Shown here piece by piece: positions 45,800 through 56,448 of a DNA stretch of 64,000 nt. The notes beneath the pieces were generated by a model. It made no database searches and had not been told where the DNA came from. It worked only from the letters and a program-made list of their open reading frames with translations. The position numbers and the translations under genes are program-made. The DNA comes from Chitinophagaceae bacterium (GTDB taxonomy: Bacteria; Bacteroidota; Bacteroidia; Chitinophagales; Chitinophagaceae). Every line of letters begins with the position of its first letter. Position 1 is the stretch's first letter. The stretch is taken from assembly GCA_016708765.1 (NCBI GenBank), contig JADJFD010000003.1:310001-374000 (forward strand). Direction: 5' to 3'.

Positions 45800-46297
45800 A
45801 TGAAGGAACTGTTGAAACAAATGGCTGTCTATAATGTATGGGCTCATAAGAAAATTATGGATGCGGTGTTGTCAATTCCCGTAGAAAAGCAAAAAGCGGA
45901 GATACCGAGTAGTTTTAGCAGTTTAGAGAAAACAATTCTGCATATGTGGGATGCGGAAAGTATTTGGTGGCAACGAATGAAACTGCATGAGCGGTTGATG
46001 ATTCCCAGTGAAAATTTCAAAGGCACAACTGTTGAAGCTGTAAATGGATTGCTAAGTCAGTCCGCTTTATGGGAAGCATGGGTAAATAATGTTTCAGACA
46101 ATATGTTAGAACATGTTTTTGAATTTCGAAATAAAAAGGGAGATCAAATTAAAATGCCTATCTGGCAAATGCTAACTCATATCTTTAATCATGGAACTTA
46201 TCACCGTGGTCAGTTGGTAAATATGCTCAGGCAATTAGGCGTCAAGAAAATACCACAGACTGATTTTTCATTATGGAGCCGGGGTCGTCGTGTCTGA
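45800..46297 (+). CDS. DinB-family protein
   Basis: The 165-residue product has the DinB four-helix pattern with metal-binding His in LHMWDAESIWW (~49) and in HIFNHGTYHRGQ (~129-137). DinB/DfsB-like proteins are metal-dependent and include mycothiol- and bacillithiol-transferases; here the role is unknown. Its stop codon (TGA) lies inside the left REP element of the transposase. Confidence 0.85.
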   Translation: MKELLKQMAVYNVWAHKKIMDAVLSIPVEKQKAEIPSSFSSLEKTILHMWDAESIWWQRMKLHERLMIPSENFKGTTVEAVNGLLSQSALWEAWVNNVSDNMLEHVFEFRNKKGDQIKMPIWQMLTHIFNHGTYHRGQLVNMLRQLGVKKIPQTDFSLWSRGRRV

Positions 46298-46326
46298 CGT
46301 CTCGCCGCAGGCGGAGCGTCTGACAC
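46290..46326. repeat. REP-like palindrome, left of the RAYT gene
   Basis: A 37-nt imperfect palindrome whose outer arms GTGTC(T)GACG and CGTC(T)GACAC pair. Bases 46314-46330 are a perfect 17-bp inverted copy of 46940-46956, so the element frames the transposase gene in mirror image. It abuts the RAYT stop codon. Confidence 0.85.
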
Positions 46327-46330
46327 ATTT

Positions 46331-46915
46331 CTAATAGATATTTTTTACTTTTTCTTCTGATATTATTATTCCGGTATTGATTTTTATATCCTGAAAGGAA
46401 AGATTTAGCAGTTCAATAGCTTTCTCTTTATTACAAAGCGTACCATTTCTTAAGGAAACAAAATCCATGAATGAAGAGTATTGCCAGTCTTCTGGATTTG
46501 ATACAAGATTGGAAGTAACTGGGTTTTGATGGATATAATGAAAAGCAGTATCGGCGTAATTGTCTTCACCGCTAACAATTTTTGCTTTTGCTTTTTGCTG
46601 AAACAGATTTCCAGTTCTGTTTTCCTGCTTATTGATACCTTTTGCATAGGAGCTTTGTAATAATCTGAAGCCAGTTGTAATGGCGGTCATTTCAATACCT
46701 CCACATTTCACAAGCTTTATACTTTTTTCAGTAACATCAATTAGGAAGTGAAAATGATTTGGCATAAGACACCAAGCCAAAATATCACATACTGGTTTAA
46801 GATATGTATGACATTTGCGAAGGAAGTAAAAGTAGTTTTCATCGTTGAAAAAAATCTTTTGTTGATTATTTCCACGGTTATAAATATGATAAATACCGGT
46901 TCCGTGAATATTCAT
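46331..46915 (-). CDS. REP-associated tyrosine transposase (RAYT, Y1 HUH family)
   Basis: The 194-residue product has the HUH motif in NHFHFLI (~53-59), YHIYNRGNN near the start and the catalytic-Tyr segment LLQSSYAKGINKQENRTGNL (Tyr ~90) followed by FQ, all typical of RAYT. These single-copy relatives of IS200 transposases act on flanking REP palindromes and spread them. Palindromes lie on both sides, in mirror orientation, so gene plus repeats form a REPtron-like unit between DinB and fabH. Whether it is active is unknown. Confidence 0.9.
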   Translation of the reverse strand: MNIHGTGIYHIYNRGNNQQKIFFNDENYFYFLRKCHTYLKPVCDILAWCLMPNHFHFLIDVTEKSIKLVKCGGIEMTAITTGFRLLQSSYAKGINKQENRTGNLFQQKAKAKIVSGEDNYADTAFHYIHQNPVTSNLVSNPEDWQYSSFMDFVSLRNGTLCNKEKAIELLNLSFQDIKINTGIIISEEKVKNIY

Positions 46916-46943
46916 TGATTACAAATTGCTTTTGAAAAAAAAT

Positions 46944-46973
46944 GTGTCAGACGCTCTGCGAGGCGTCAGACAC
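46944..46973. repeat. REP-like palindrome, right of the RAYT gene
   Basis: A 30-nt palindrome with arms GTGTC(A)GACGC and GCGTC(A)GACAC, one mismatch. Its outer 17 bp (46940-46956) are the perfect inverse of the left element. It ends 3 nt before the fabH stop. Confidence 0.85.
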
Positions 46974-46976
46974 CTA

Positions 46977-47971
46977 TCAATACTCCCACTTCACTAAAGT
47001 GGCACCCCAGGTAAAGCCACCACCAAATGCAGCGAGAACAATATTATCTCCTTTGTTTAATTGGTTTTTCCATTCCCATAAGCAAAGCGGAATAGTTGCG
47101 GCCGTAGTGTTGCCGTATTTCTGAATATTGACCATCACCTTTTCTTTAGGCAAGCCCATTCTGTTAGCTGTGGCATCTATAATTCTTAGATTGGCCTGAT
47201 GTGGAACCAGCCATGCAATATCATCTCCTGTTAATTTATTTCTTTCCAAAAGTTCAGCACTTACATCCGCCATTCCTTTTACTGCAAATTTAAAAACAGA
47301 CTGCCCTTCTTGATAAGCAAAATGTTCCTTTGCTGTTACTGTTTCTATTGTTGCTGGTTTTAAAGAACCTCCGGCTTTCATATGTAAAAACTGGCTACCG
47401 GTTCCATCGCTTTTAAAATACTATCTAATATGCCGTAACCGTCATAGTTTGGTTCTAATAAAACTGCGCCGGCTCCATCACCAAAAATGATACAGGTGGT
47501 TCTATCTTCATAATCAACAATTGCACTCATCTTATCTGCACCACATACTACTACTTTTTTATAACGTCCGCTCTCAATCAATGCTGCACCTTGCGTCAGC
47601 GAAAATAAAAATCCAGAACAGGCGGCGGATACATCAAATCCCCAGGCATTTTTTGCACCCAATTTTGCACAGGCAATATTGGCGGTTGAAGGGAAAACCA
47701 TATCCGGTGTTACCGTTCCTACTATAAGGCAGTCAATTTCCTCGGGACTGATCCCTCTTTTTTCACAAATTTGTCTTACCGCAGGCACCACCATATCCGA
47801 AGTGGCCAATCCTTCACCTTTTAATATTCTTCTTTCCGAAATTCCGGTTCTGGTGCGAATCCATTCATCGTTGGTATCAACCATCTTTTCCAAATCAGCA
47901 TTGGTCAATTTATCTTCGGGAACATATCCGCCAACAGCTGTAATGGCTGCAGTAATTTTTTTAATAATCAT
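46977..47971 (-). pseudogene. fabH: beta-ketoacyl-ACP synthase III (FabH), frameshifted
   Basis: The first frame (47971-47378) has the FabH N-terminal half, with the catalytic Cys in AACSGFLFSL (~114), and goes off-family after SILKA. The second (47381-46977) has the rest, with the catalytic His in VPHQANLRI and Asn in YGNTTAATIP. One more T in the run of four at 47411-47414 (plus strand) gives SILKSDGTGSQFLHMKAGGS and a normal 331-residue FabH. FabH starts fatty acid synthesis by condensing acyl-CoA with malonyl-ACP and is usually essential, so the break is suspect. Divergent from ruvA. Confidence 0.9.
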
Positions 47972-48106
47972 TCCTTGAGCATTATTTTAATAAGTGGGAT
48001 AAAGTTAAGGTAAGATGAATGAAGTGAGAACTGTGAAATAAAACGTTGATTTATATTCCTTTTTTTGCCTTTAACCTTCAACCCGATTTCCCTATTTTCG
48101 CAACCT

Positions 48107-48688
48107 ATGATTGCATACCTGAAAGGTGATTTTGTTCATAAAAGTCCCGCAACTGTGCAGGTAGATGTAAATGGTGTTGGTTACGAGGTGCAGATAAGCC
48201 TGCATACCTACTCCAAAATCCAAAATCTAGATAAAGGAACTCTGCAAACCGCACTATTAATCAGAGAAGATGCTCATATTTTGTATGGCTTTTTTGACCT
48301 TGCCGAAAAAGAAATGTTTCTCTATTTAATAAGTGTTTCAGGGGTTGGCGCATCAACAGCTAGGGTAATGTTGTCTTACATGAAACCGGACGAACTGGCA
48401 AGTGCTATAATTCAAGGAGATACAAAGACTTTGGAGGGAATAAAAGGAATTGGTAAAAAAACGGCTGAAAGATTGGTGCTTGAATTGCGGGATAAATTGG
48501 CAAAACAGCCATTAGAATCAAATATTTCTCCTATGATAAACAATACTTTGCAACAAGATGCGTTAAATGCATTAACCGCATTAGGCATTGCACGGCAGCA
48601 AGCTGGACAAGCTATTGAAAAGACAATTGCGGCCAATCCAAATCTATCCGTTGAGGAATTGATTAAGTTAGCACTTCGTACCTTATAA
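48107..48688 (+). CDS. ruvA: Holliday junction branch migration protein RuvA
   Basis: From the ATG at 48107 the product is 193 residues: OB-fold (MIAYLKGDFVHKSPATVQVD), two helix-hairpin-helix motifs (ISVSGVGASTARVML and IKGIGKKTAERLVLEL) and the C-terminal RuvB-binding domain. RuvA tetramers hold Holliday junctions for RuvB. An upstream TTG in the same frame is not used, since RuvA proteins begin at MI. The sprA frame starts 35 nt on. Confidence 0.95.
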   Translation: MIAYLKGDFVHKSPATVQVDVNGVGYEVQISLHTYSKIQNLDKGTLQTALLIREDAHILYGFFDLAEKEMFLYLISVSGVGASTARVMLSYMKPDELASAIIQGDTKTLEGIKGIGKKTAERLVLELRDKLAKQPLESNISPMINNTLQQDALNALTALGIARQQAGQAIEKTIAANPNLSVEELIKLALRTL

Positions 48689-48723
48689 TCTTTTATTTCA
48701 GGAAACTAACTGATAGAAAAACA

Positions 48724-51700
48724 TTGAACCTTAAAACTGCTCATATTCTCCGTACACTGGTATTTATTTCAGTGATAGCCACCTCATCGTTGCAGGCGAA
48801 TGCCCGTACCGATTTTTTTGGCCCCGGATTTTTTTTATTTAAATCAGACACTAGCCGTTATCCGCTAGTTGATCGAAGAGGCGATCCTTACACTTATCAG
48901 CGTAAAAACACATTTGATTTTAATGATACAGCTTTTATAAGACGTTCTGTAGAATACGATCCAAAAACGAAACAATATTATATAATTGAAAGAATTGGAA
49001 ATACGTATTATCGTACGCCTACTTCTTTTTCAATGGAAGAGTTTATCCGCTTACAAGGGCAAAAAGATGAGGAAGATTATTTTAAAAAGAGATCCTCTTT
49101 ATTGGCCAATATGAACCGGAGGTTGTTTAAACCAAAATTCAAAGTTTCGAATGATTTGTTTAACCGGATAATGGGAGTAGGTCCAGATGGAAAAGTAAAA
49201 ATTGATATTCGTCCATCTGGTTATGTAGATTTTCTGGCAGGTTATCAGGGGCAAAAAATCAACAACCCAACTTTGCCGGAAAGAGCAAGAAAAAATGGTG
49301 GTTTTGATTTCAATATGAATTCGCAATTGCAGATGGATGCAAGCATTGGCGAAAAATTAAAATTACCAATCAATTATAATACGCTGGCCAATTTCAATTT
49401 TGAGAATCAGTTGAAACTGGATTTTAAAGGAAAAGATGATGACATTTTAAAAGAGTTTCAGGCGGGTAATACAAACTTTGCATCGAAGGGTACATTGATT
49501 CCTGGTGCACAATCTTTGTTTGGAATTAAAACTCAATTACAGTTTGGAAAATTATTTGTAACAACTGTTTTAGCGAATCAGCAATCGCAACGGCAAACAC
49601 AAACTGCACAAGGCGGAGCAACAGCACAAAGTTTTTCAGTAAGATCTGATGAATATGATGAAAATCGTCACTTCTTGATGGCGCAATATTTCCGCAGTAA
49701 TTATAACACGGCAATGAGGCAATTGCCTATTGTTAACTCAAGAGTGCAATTGTTGAGAGTGGAGGCTTGGGTAACTAATAGAAATGGTACCACAACCGAT
49801 ACTAGAGATATTGTTGGTTTTATGGATTTGGGCGAACGGAATCCTTTCAACACTGCTGTTATTACCGGAAGTGGGGAACAGTTACCAAGTAACGGAGCTA
49901 ATAATCTATATTCTACATTAACAACAAATCCAGTTTACAGAAATTCGTCGCAAGTACAAAGCCAGTTAACAGCCTTAGGTTTATTGCCAGTACAGGATTT
50001 TGAAAAAACATTTGCCCGCAAACTACAATCAACAGATTACTTTTTTAATCCACAGATTGGTTTTATTTCTTTGAATCAACCTTTGCAACCTGATGAAGTA
50101 TTGGGTGTAGCTTATCAATACACTTATAATGGCCGTGTGTTTCAAGTTGGTGAATTTTCGCAGGATGTGCCGCCTGATACAACAGGTGCATCACAAAGAG
50201 TTCTATTCCTGAAATTATTAAAAGCAACATCCCAACGTACTAATCTTCCTATTTGGGATTTGATGATGAAGAATGTTTATTCAGTTGGGTATGGCCAGTT
50301 GGAAAGACAGGATTTTAGATTGGATCTTACGTACGAAGAGCCAAGTCTTGGGGAAAAAAGATACTTGCCGCCGGCAGATGTAATTACAACTTTTCAGGGG
50401 CAGCCTATTCTTTCTTTAACAAATCTTGACAGACTTAATAATCAAAATGATCCACAGCCAGATGGAGTATTTGATTTCGTAGAAGGCTTCACGGTCATTT
50501 CAGCCCAGAGCAGAATAATATTCCCCGTACTCGAACCGTTTGGTCATGATCTTGATTACGTTTATTCAACACAACCATTAAGAGATAAATATCTTTTTTA
50601 TCCTTTGTATGATACGATTAAAGCAATAGCACAAACGTTTGCTAATCTCAATAGGTATAAAATTGTTGGTCGTTCAAAATCATCAGGTGTTGCACCGGGT
50701 TTTGGTAATGGACTTGCCGGAAATAATAATAATCAGGCATCTGGAGAATACCAGTTAGGCTATAATATCCCCAGAGGTAGTGTAACAGTAACAGCTAGCG
50801 GACAAATTTTACAAGAGAATGTTGATTACGAAATAAATTACGATTTGGGAACATTAAGAGTTACCAATGCTGCCATTTTAAATTCTGGTGTACCGGTCAA
50901 CATTGCTTACGAAAATAATTCTGCCTTTGGCTTCCAACAAAAGAATTTCCTCGGGTTACGATTAGATTATATCGCTAATAAAAAACTATCTATTGGTGGT
51001 ACCGTTGTACGTTTAGGCGAACGACCTTTTTTTATTAAGCAGTCGTATGGCGAAGACCCAATTAAAAATACCATGTTTGGGTTCGATATTGATTATCGGA
51101 ACAATATTCCGAGGTTGAGTAAATGGTTAGACAAACTGCCTTTTTATTCCACTAAAGAAATGTCTTCCATTACTGCTTATGCAGAAGCTGCATTATTACA
51201 ACCGGGCCATGCTAAACAAATTAACGGACTTAATAATGACGGAGGAACGGATAAAGGTGGTCAAGTTTATATAGATGACTTTGAAGGAACAAGAGCCAAT
51301 ATCGATTTACGTTTTCCTCTTATAAGTTGGACAATGGCATCTATTCCACAAAACAATGGTTTGTTTCCTGAGTCTGGGCTTATCAATGATTTAAGCAGCG
51401 GCTATAACAGAGCAAAATTAGCTTGGTATAATATTGAACCAATTTTGCAGGAAAGAAGAAGTGCGAATAACCCACTTCAAAATAACCCGGAAGAATTATC
51501 TAAACCTGAAACAAGACAGGTTTTATTAAAAGAAATTTTTCCAAAAAGAAGTACTCAGTTTGGAGAAGGCTTGCTTACCACATTTGATCTTGCATTTTAT
51601 CCAAAAGACAGGGGTCCATATAATTTTGAATCTAGGGCAAGCAGAATAAATAGCAATGGAAAATTATTAAATCCAAAACAGTCTTGGGGTGGGTTGATGC

Positions 51701-54700
51701 GTAATATTGATCAAACGGATTTTGAAACAAACAATATAGAATTTATGGAATTCTGGATGCAGGATCCATTTATTAATAATACAGCAAATCCAAATGGCGG
51801 CCAGCTATATATAAACCTTGGTAATATTTCTGAAGATATTTTAAGAGATGGAAAAAGGGGGTATGAAAATGGATTGCGAACTCCTACAAATAATGCTGCG
51901 TTAGATTCCAATACAGTTTGGGGGCAGGTTCCAGCCAATCCTTTACAAGTAACCAATGCATTTAGTATCGAACCAACTGATCGTCAGTTTCAGGATGTTG
52001 GTTATGATGGATTGCAGGATGTAGACGAGTTAAGAAGATTTTCTCCATATCTGAATAATTTGCAAACCAATTTTGGGCCGGGTTCTTTAGTGTACCAAAG
52101 AGCTATTAATGATCCTGCAGCAGATAACTTTAAACCATACCGTGATGCTTCTTTTGACGGTGCAACTCCAGCAGGTATTTTAGAAAGATATAAGAACATT
52201 AATAATCCTAATGGCAATTCGCCTATTGCAGATAATAACACACAATTTGTAAATGCCTTTACTCAATATCCTGATGGAGAAGAACTGAACCGAGACAACA
52301 CCATGAATGAGGTGGAAGAATACTTCCAGTATAAAGTGGATATTAAACCCAACATGGTAACTGGTACGAATTTTATTACGGATGTAAGAACTCCAGTTGT
52401 TACATTAGCTAATGGACAAACAAGAACTGAACGTTGGTATTTATTCCGCATCCCTATCAAACAGTACGATCAAAAAATTGGTAATATTCCGGATTTTAAA
52501 TCAATTCGTTTTATGCGGATGTTCGCAACCAACTTTGATGATTCAGTTGTAATGCGTTTTGGTAAACTGGAACTAGTCCGTAATCAATGGAGAAAATACC
52601 AATTCGCAATTGATACAACTGGTAACTATGTAAACCTGCCAATAAATGATCCAACTTCTGTCAACACACTAGCTGTGAATGTGGAAGAGAATGATCAGCG
52701 AGATCCGATTGTTTACAGAATACCTCCGGGCATTGAAAGGCAACAGCAACTTAGTAACAACAACGTCGCATTATTTCTAAATGAGCAAGCATTAAGCGTA
52801 CAAATTTGTAATCTGCCACAAACGGAAGCAAGAGGTGTTTTTAAAACAATGAACCTCGATATGCGGCAGTATGGAAAGCTTTCGATGTTCATTCATGCTG
52901 AATCTCTAAAAAATCAGCAGCCCTTAACTGATGGTGATTTGACTGCCGTTGTCAGAATTGGAAATGATTTTGCAGGTAACTATTATGAAGTAAAGATTCC
53001 GTTAAAGATTACACAGTTTGGTGCTTCGGACTCTGCATTGATATGGCCAAGTGAAAACTATCTTGATTTTGATTTAGAAATACTGACTCAACTAAAATCA
53101 AAAAGAAATAGAAGTGGTGCATCGCCATCATTATATTATAGCGAAACCATTGGTGGCAAAACATATTCTTTATTAGGAAACCCAAATCTTGGCGAAGTAA
53201 GAGGTATGTTGCTGGGTGTTGAAAATGTAAACCTTGAAACAATTTGTACAGAAGTTTGGTTCAATGAACTTCGTCTTTCAAACCTTGATGAAAAGGGCGG
53301 ATGGGCTGCCTTGGCAAGAGCAGATATCAGATTGGCCGATTTGGGGAGCATTTCATTATCTGCAACTGCAAGATCAAATGGATTTGGAACATTGGAACAA
53401 AGAGTAAATGAAAGAAGCCGTGAAGATGTTTATACAGTTGATGCTGCGGCAACAATTGAAGCTTCTAAGCTGTTACCAAAAAAACTTGGTTTGCAATTGC
53501 CGGTTTATATGGGTATCAGCCATCGCAGCAGCACTCCTGAATATGATCCGTATGATCTTGATCTAAATCTCAAAGAAAAATTAAAAGAAGTAGCAGACGC
53601 AAAAGATAAAGATTCCATCAGGTCTCAGGCAGTCGATGTTACTACAATTAAAACATTTAATATTACCAATGCAAGAAAATTGAAAACAGATGGTAAGCGG
53701 CCAAAACTTTGGAGTGTAACCAATTTTGATTTCAATTATTCATATATACAGATATTAAGTCATAATCCGCTGATTGAAAAAGATGAAATGCGGAGAACAA
53801 GAGGAGCTGTTGGTTATACATATGCACCGCAAACAAAACCTTTTGAGCCATTCAAGAAAATGATTAAATCCAAGTCGCCCTGGCTTACATTAATCAAGGA
53901 CATTAATTTTAATTATGCACCCTCTCAAATATCTTTCAAGGCTGATGTGTTTCGCCAGTTTGGTGCGGTGCTGCCTAGAAATGTAGGTGGCGGCCCCTAC
54001 AAGATTCCTGAGACATATAACAAGTATTTTACTTTCGACCGTTACTATATATTACAATGGAATTTGACTAATTCTATTTCTATCGATTTCAATGCGGTGA
54101 ACAATTCAAGAATTGATGAACCGTTTGGCAGAATTGATTCAAAAACAAAAAAGGATTCTGTTCGCACTAACTTATTGAAGGGGGGGAGAAATACAAACTA
54201 CCGTCAGGAAGTAACAATAGCTTACAATGTGCCAACGCAAAAAATTCCATTGCTTAGCTGGACAACGCTGAGAGCTAGTTATAATACTAAATACAATTGG
54301 CTTGCAGGATCATTATTAGCAAGAACACCAGAAGTTAATTTGGGAAATATCCTGTCAAATACGCAAACAAGAACCATTAATGGAGAACTGAAGTTTGAAG
54401 AGTTGTATAATAAATTTCGTTTCCTGAGAGCTGTTAACACCAATGCGCCTAAGTCATTACCGCCACCTCCAGGTCAATCTGGACAAAGTGGTGGTGACGA
54501 CAAAAAAACAAAGAAAGAAAAGAAACAAGAAAAGAAAAATAGTGGTAAAGACGATGGGACTGTGCAGAAAGATCAGCAACAAGATCAGCAGCAAATAGCA
54601 CCCGGACAGCAAAATCCGCAGGATACAACGAAGACAACTGGCAAAAAAGGGAAGAAGAAAAAAGAAAAGAAAGTAAAAGAGAAGAAAGATCCAAATAGGC

Positions 54701-56136
54701 CATTACCAGAGATAGCGAAGTTGCCAAGATTCTTGTTGCAATTGGCTACATCAGTAAAAAGAGTTGGTATACAATACACCGAAGACTTTGGAACCATGTT
54801 GCCGGGTTATATGGATAGCACACAAATATTCGGTTCCAATCTTAAAAGTGGAGAACCAGGATTTGGATACATTTTCGGATATCAACCCGATACTAGTTGG
54901 ATTAACCGTTTTGGTGCCAAAGGTTTATTATCAACTGACACATTGGTTTCTGCAATGATACAGCAGCGGTATAACCAACGGTTGAATGTTACAGCACAGG
55001 TAAGTCCGTTCAGAGATTTTAATATTGACATTAATCTAGATAAGACTTATGATAAGCAGTATTCAGAACTTTATAAGGACACTCTTGGAAACGGACAACT
55101 TCAAAGGCTGAACCCTTATGCATTAGGAAGTTTCAATGTTAGCTATATATCTTACCAAACATTGTTTAAGAAATTTGATCCAAACCAGATTTCAGAAACA
55201 TTCCAAACATTCCAAGATAACAGGGTAATTCTTTCAAAACGATTAGCTGATTTGAATGGCTACCAAACTGGCACATTAGATCCAAACGATCCAAAGTATT
55301 TCCTTGGATATGGAAGATATTCTCAAGATGTGGTAATTCCGGCATTCATGGCTGCTTACTCCAATAAAGACCCAAATTCAATTAAACTAATTAAGAATAA
55401 TAATCCTAATCTTCGTTCCAATCCGTTCTCAGGTATTATTCCGAGACCAAACTGGACAGTTACTTACACTGGCCTGACAAGATTGAAAGGATTGGATAAA
55501 ATATTTACTAATGTAACAATACGGCATGGCTATCACAGTACATTCAGCATGAATAGTTTCAACACTGCATTGTTGTTTGCTGATCCATTGCGTATCAGTT
55601 ATCCCTCTTTCCGTGATACATTGACGGGCAACTATATTCCTTATTTCCTTGTTCCGAATATCACTATTCAAGAGGCATTTGATCCTTTGATTGAAATTGA
55701 TATGACATTCACCAATCAGTTAACAACAAGAATTGAATTCAGGAAAAGCCGTCAGCTTAGTTTGAGTTTAGTTGACTATCAACTAGCTGAAAACCGCAGT
55801 ACTGAGGTAACCTTCGGATTTAACTGGCGCAAGAAAGGGTTCCCTTTAATAAAGAAGATTGGTAAAATGAAATTGGATAATGATGTAACCTTCCGTTTTG
55901 ATTTTAGTTTGAGAGATGATGCAACGTCAAATACAAAACTCGATCAGGGAACGTCGTTTGGTACTGCCGGACAAAAAGTAATCCGCATTGCTCCTTCAAT
56001 AGATTATGTACTCAATAACAGAGTAAGTATGAAGCTGTACTTTGAGCAGAACAGAAGTATTCCAAAGATCAGTAATGCTTTCCCGATTACTAATACAAGA
56101 GCCGGTTTGCAGGTAAGAGTTTCGTTGAATCAGTAA
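48724..56136 (+). CDS. sprA: T9SS outer membrane translocon protein SprA (Sov)
   Basis: The 2470-residue product is the giant SprA barrel that forms the type IX secretion channel and supports gliding in relatives. It has a signal peptide (LRTLVFISVIATSSLQANA), many barrel strands, GGQVYIDDFEGTRANIDLRF near residues 842-861, and a barrel end at RAGLQVRVSLNQ. A Lys/Gln/Pro-rich low-complexity insert stands at ~1909-1995. The frame has no ATG before residue ~100; the only start giving a signal peptide is TTG at 48724. It supports the T9SS reading of the nuclease (7535) and the protein at 58478. Confidence 0.95.
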   Translation: MNLKTAHILRTLVFISVIATSSLQANARTDFFGPGFFLFKSDTSRYPLVDRRGDPYTYQRKNTFDFNDTAFIRRSVEYDPKTKQYYIIERIGNTYYRTPTSFSMEEFIRLQGQKDEEDYFKKRSSLLANMNRRLFKPKFKVSNDLFNRIMGVGPDGKVKIDIRPSGYVDFLAGYQGQKINNPTLPERARKNGGFDFNMNSQLQMDASIGEKLKLPINYNTLANFNFENQLKLDFKGKDDDILKEFQAGNTNFASKGTLIPGAQSLFGIKTQLQFGKLFVTTVLANQQSQRQTQTAQGGATAQSFSVRSDEYDENRHFLMAQYFRSNYNTAMRQLPIVNSRVQLLRVEAWVTNRNGTTTDTRDIVGFMDLGERNPFNTAVITGSGEQLPSNGANNLYSTLTTNPVYRNSSQVQSQLTALGLLPVQDFEKTFARKLQSTDYFFNPQIGFISLNQPLQPDEVLGVAYQYTYNGRVFQVGEFSQDVPPDTTGASQRVLFLKLLKATSQRTNLPIWDLMMKNVYSVGYGQLERQDFRLDLTYEEPSLGEKRYLPPADVITTFQGQPILSLTNLDRLNNQNDPQPDGVFDFVEGFTVISAQSRIIFPVLEPFGHDLDYVYSTQPLRDKYLFYPLYDTIKAIAQTFANLNRYKIVGRSKSSGVAPGFGNGLAGNNNNQASGEYQLGYNIPRGSVTVTASGQILQENVDYEINYDLGTLRVTNAAILNSGVPVNIAYENNSAFGFQQKNFLGLRLDYIANKKLSIGGTVVRLGERPFFIKQSYGEDPIKNTMFGFDIDYRNNIPRLSKWLDKLPFYSTKEMSSITAYAEAALLQPGHAKQINGLNNDGGTDKGGQVYIDDFEGTRANIDLRFPLISWTMASIPQNNGLFPESGLINDLSSGYNRAKLAWYNIEPILQERRSANNPLQNNPEELSKPETRQVLLKEIFPKRSTQFGEGLLTTFDLAFYPKDRGPYNFESRASRINSNGKLLNPKQSWGGLMRNIDQTDFETNNIEFMEFWMQDPFINNTANPNGGQLYINLGNISEDILRDGKRGYENGLRTPTNNAALDSNTVWGQVPANPLQVTNAFSIEPTDRQFQDVGYDGLQDVDELRRFSPYLNNLQTNFGPGSLVYQRAINDPAADNFKPYRDASFDGATPAGILERYKNINNPNGNSPIADNNTQFVNAFTQYPDGEELNRDNTMNEVEEYFQYKVDIKPNMVTGTNFITDVRTPVVTLANGQTRTERWYLFRIPIKQYDQKIGNIPDFKSIRFMRMFATNFDDSVVMRFGKLELVRNQWRKYQFAIDTTGNYVNLPINDPTSVNTLAVNVEENDQRDPIVYRIPPGIERQQQLSNNNVALFLNEQALSVQICNLPQTEARGVFKTMNLDMRQYGKLSMFIHAESLKNQQPLTDGDLTAVVRIGNDFAGNYYEVKIPLKITQFGASDSALIWPSENYLDFDLEILTQLKSKRNRSGASPSLYYSETIGGKTYSLLGNPNLGEVRGMLLGVENVNLETICTEVWFNELRLSNLDEKGGWAALARADIRLADLGSISLSATARSNGFGTLEQRVNERSREDVYTVDAAATIEASKLLPKKLGLQLPVYMGISHRSSTPEYDPYDLDLNLKEKLKEVADAKDKDSIRSQAVDVTTIKTFNITNARKLKTDGKRPKLWSVTNFDFNYSYIQILSHNPLIEKDEMRRTRGAVGYTYAPQTKPFEPFKKMIKSKSPWLTLIKDINFNYAPSQISFKADVFRQFGAVLPRNVGGGPYKIPETYNKYFTFDRYYILQWNLTNSISIDFNAVNNSRIDEPFGRIDSKTKKDSVRTNLLKGGRNTNYRQEVTIAYNVPTQKIPLLSWTTLRASYNTKYNWLAGSLLARTPEVNLGNILSNTQTRTINGELKFEELYNKFRFLRAVNTNAPKSLPPPPGQSGQSGGDDKKTKKEKKQEKKNSGKDDGTVQKDQQQDQQQIAPGQQNPQDTTKTTGKKGKKKKEKKVKEKKDPNRPLPEIAKLPRFLLQLATSVKRVGIQYTEDFGTMLPGYMDSTQIFGSNLKSGEPGFGYIFGYQPDTSWINRFGAKGLLSTDTLVSAMIQQRYNQRLNVTAQVSPFRDFNIDINLDKTYDKQYSELYKDTLGNGQLQRLNPYALGSFNVSYISYQTLFKKFDPNQISETFQTFQDNRVILSKRLADLNGYQTGTLDPNDPKYFLGYGRYSQDVVIPAFMAAYSNKDPNSIKLIKNNNPNLRSNPFSGIIPRPNWTVTYTGLTRLKGLDKIFTNVTIRHGYHSTFSMNSFNTALLFADPLRISYPSFRDTLTGNYIPYFLVPNITIQEAFDPLIEIDMTFTNQLTTRIEFRKSRQLSLSLVDYQLAENRSTEVTFGFNWRKKGFPLIKKIGKMKLDNDVTFRFDFSLRDDATSNTKLDQGTSFGTAGQKVIRIAPSIDYVLNNRVSMKLYFEQNRSIPKISNAFPITNTRAGLQVRVSLNQ

Positions 56137-56448
56137 TTATGAACTCGATTGCTTTGATAGATTAAAAATTTCCTCTTATATTTTTGAAGGTCTTATAACG
56201 GCTCAGTATTAAGAATACAATGTTGAGGCCAGCTTTATATTTTCTATGGCATCGTCTGTTGAATCGATGATTTGCTAATTTATTTTCTTCATGGGAATTT
56301 TCTGTACTCCCCCTTTATAGCATCGGCTTAAAATAAATAGTTTCTATCTAAGAGGAGTTCAAAAGAAGAATTCAAGTTAGTTATCTTAGTTTTTAAGAAA
56401 CTTTAGTCCTAAATACAAATAAATGCAAAATTTAAAAGTTATAAGAAA
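56137..56448. other. 312-bp interval without a recognisable gene
   Basis: A/T-rich sequence between sprA and a convergent lipoprotein gene. No open frame of note, no clear hairpin terminator and no repeat seen. Confidence 0.6.
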
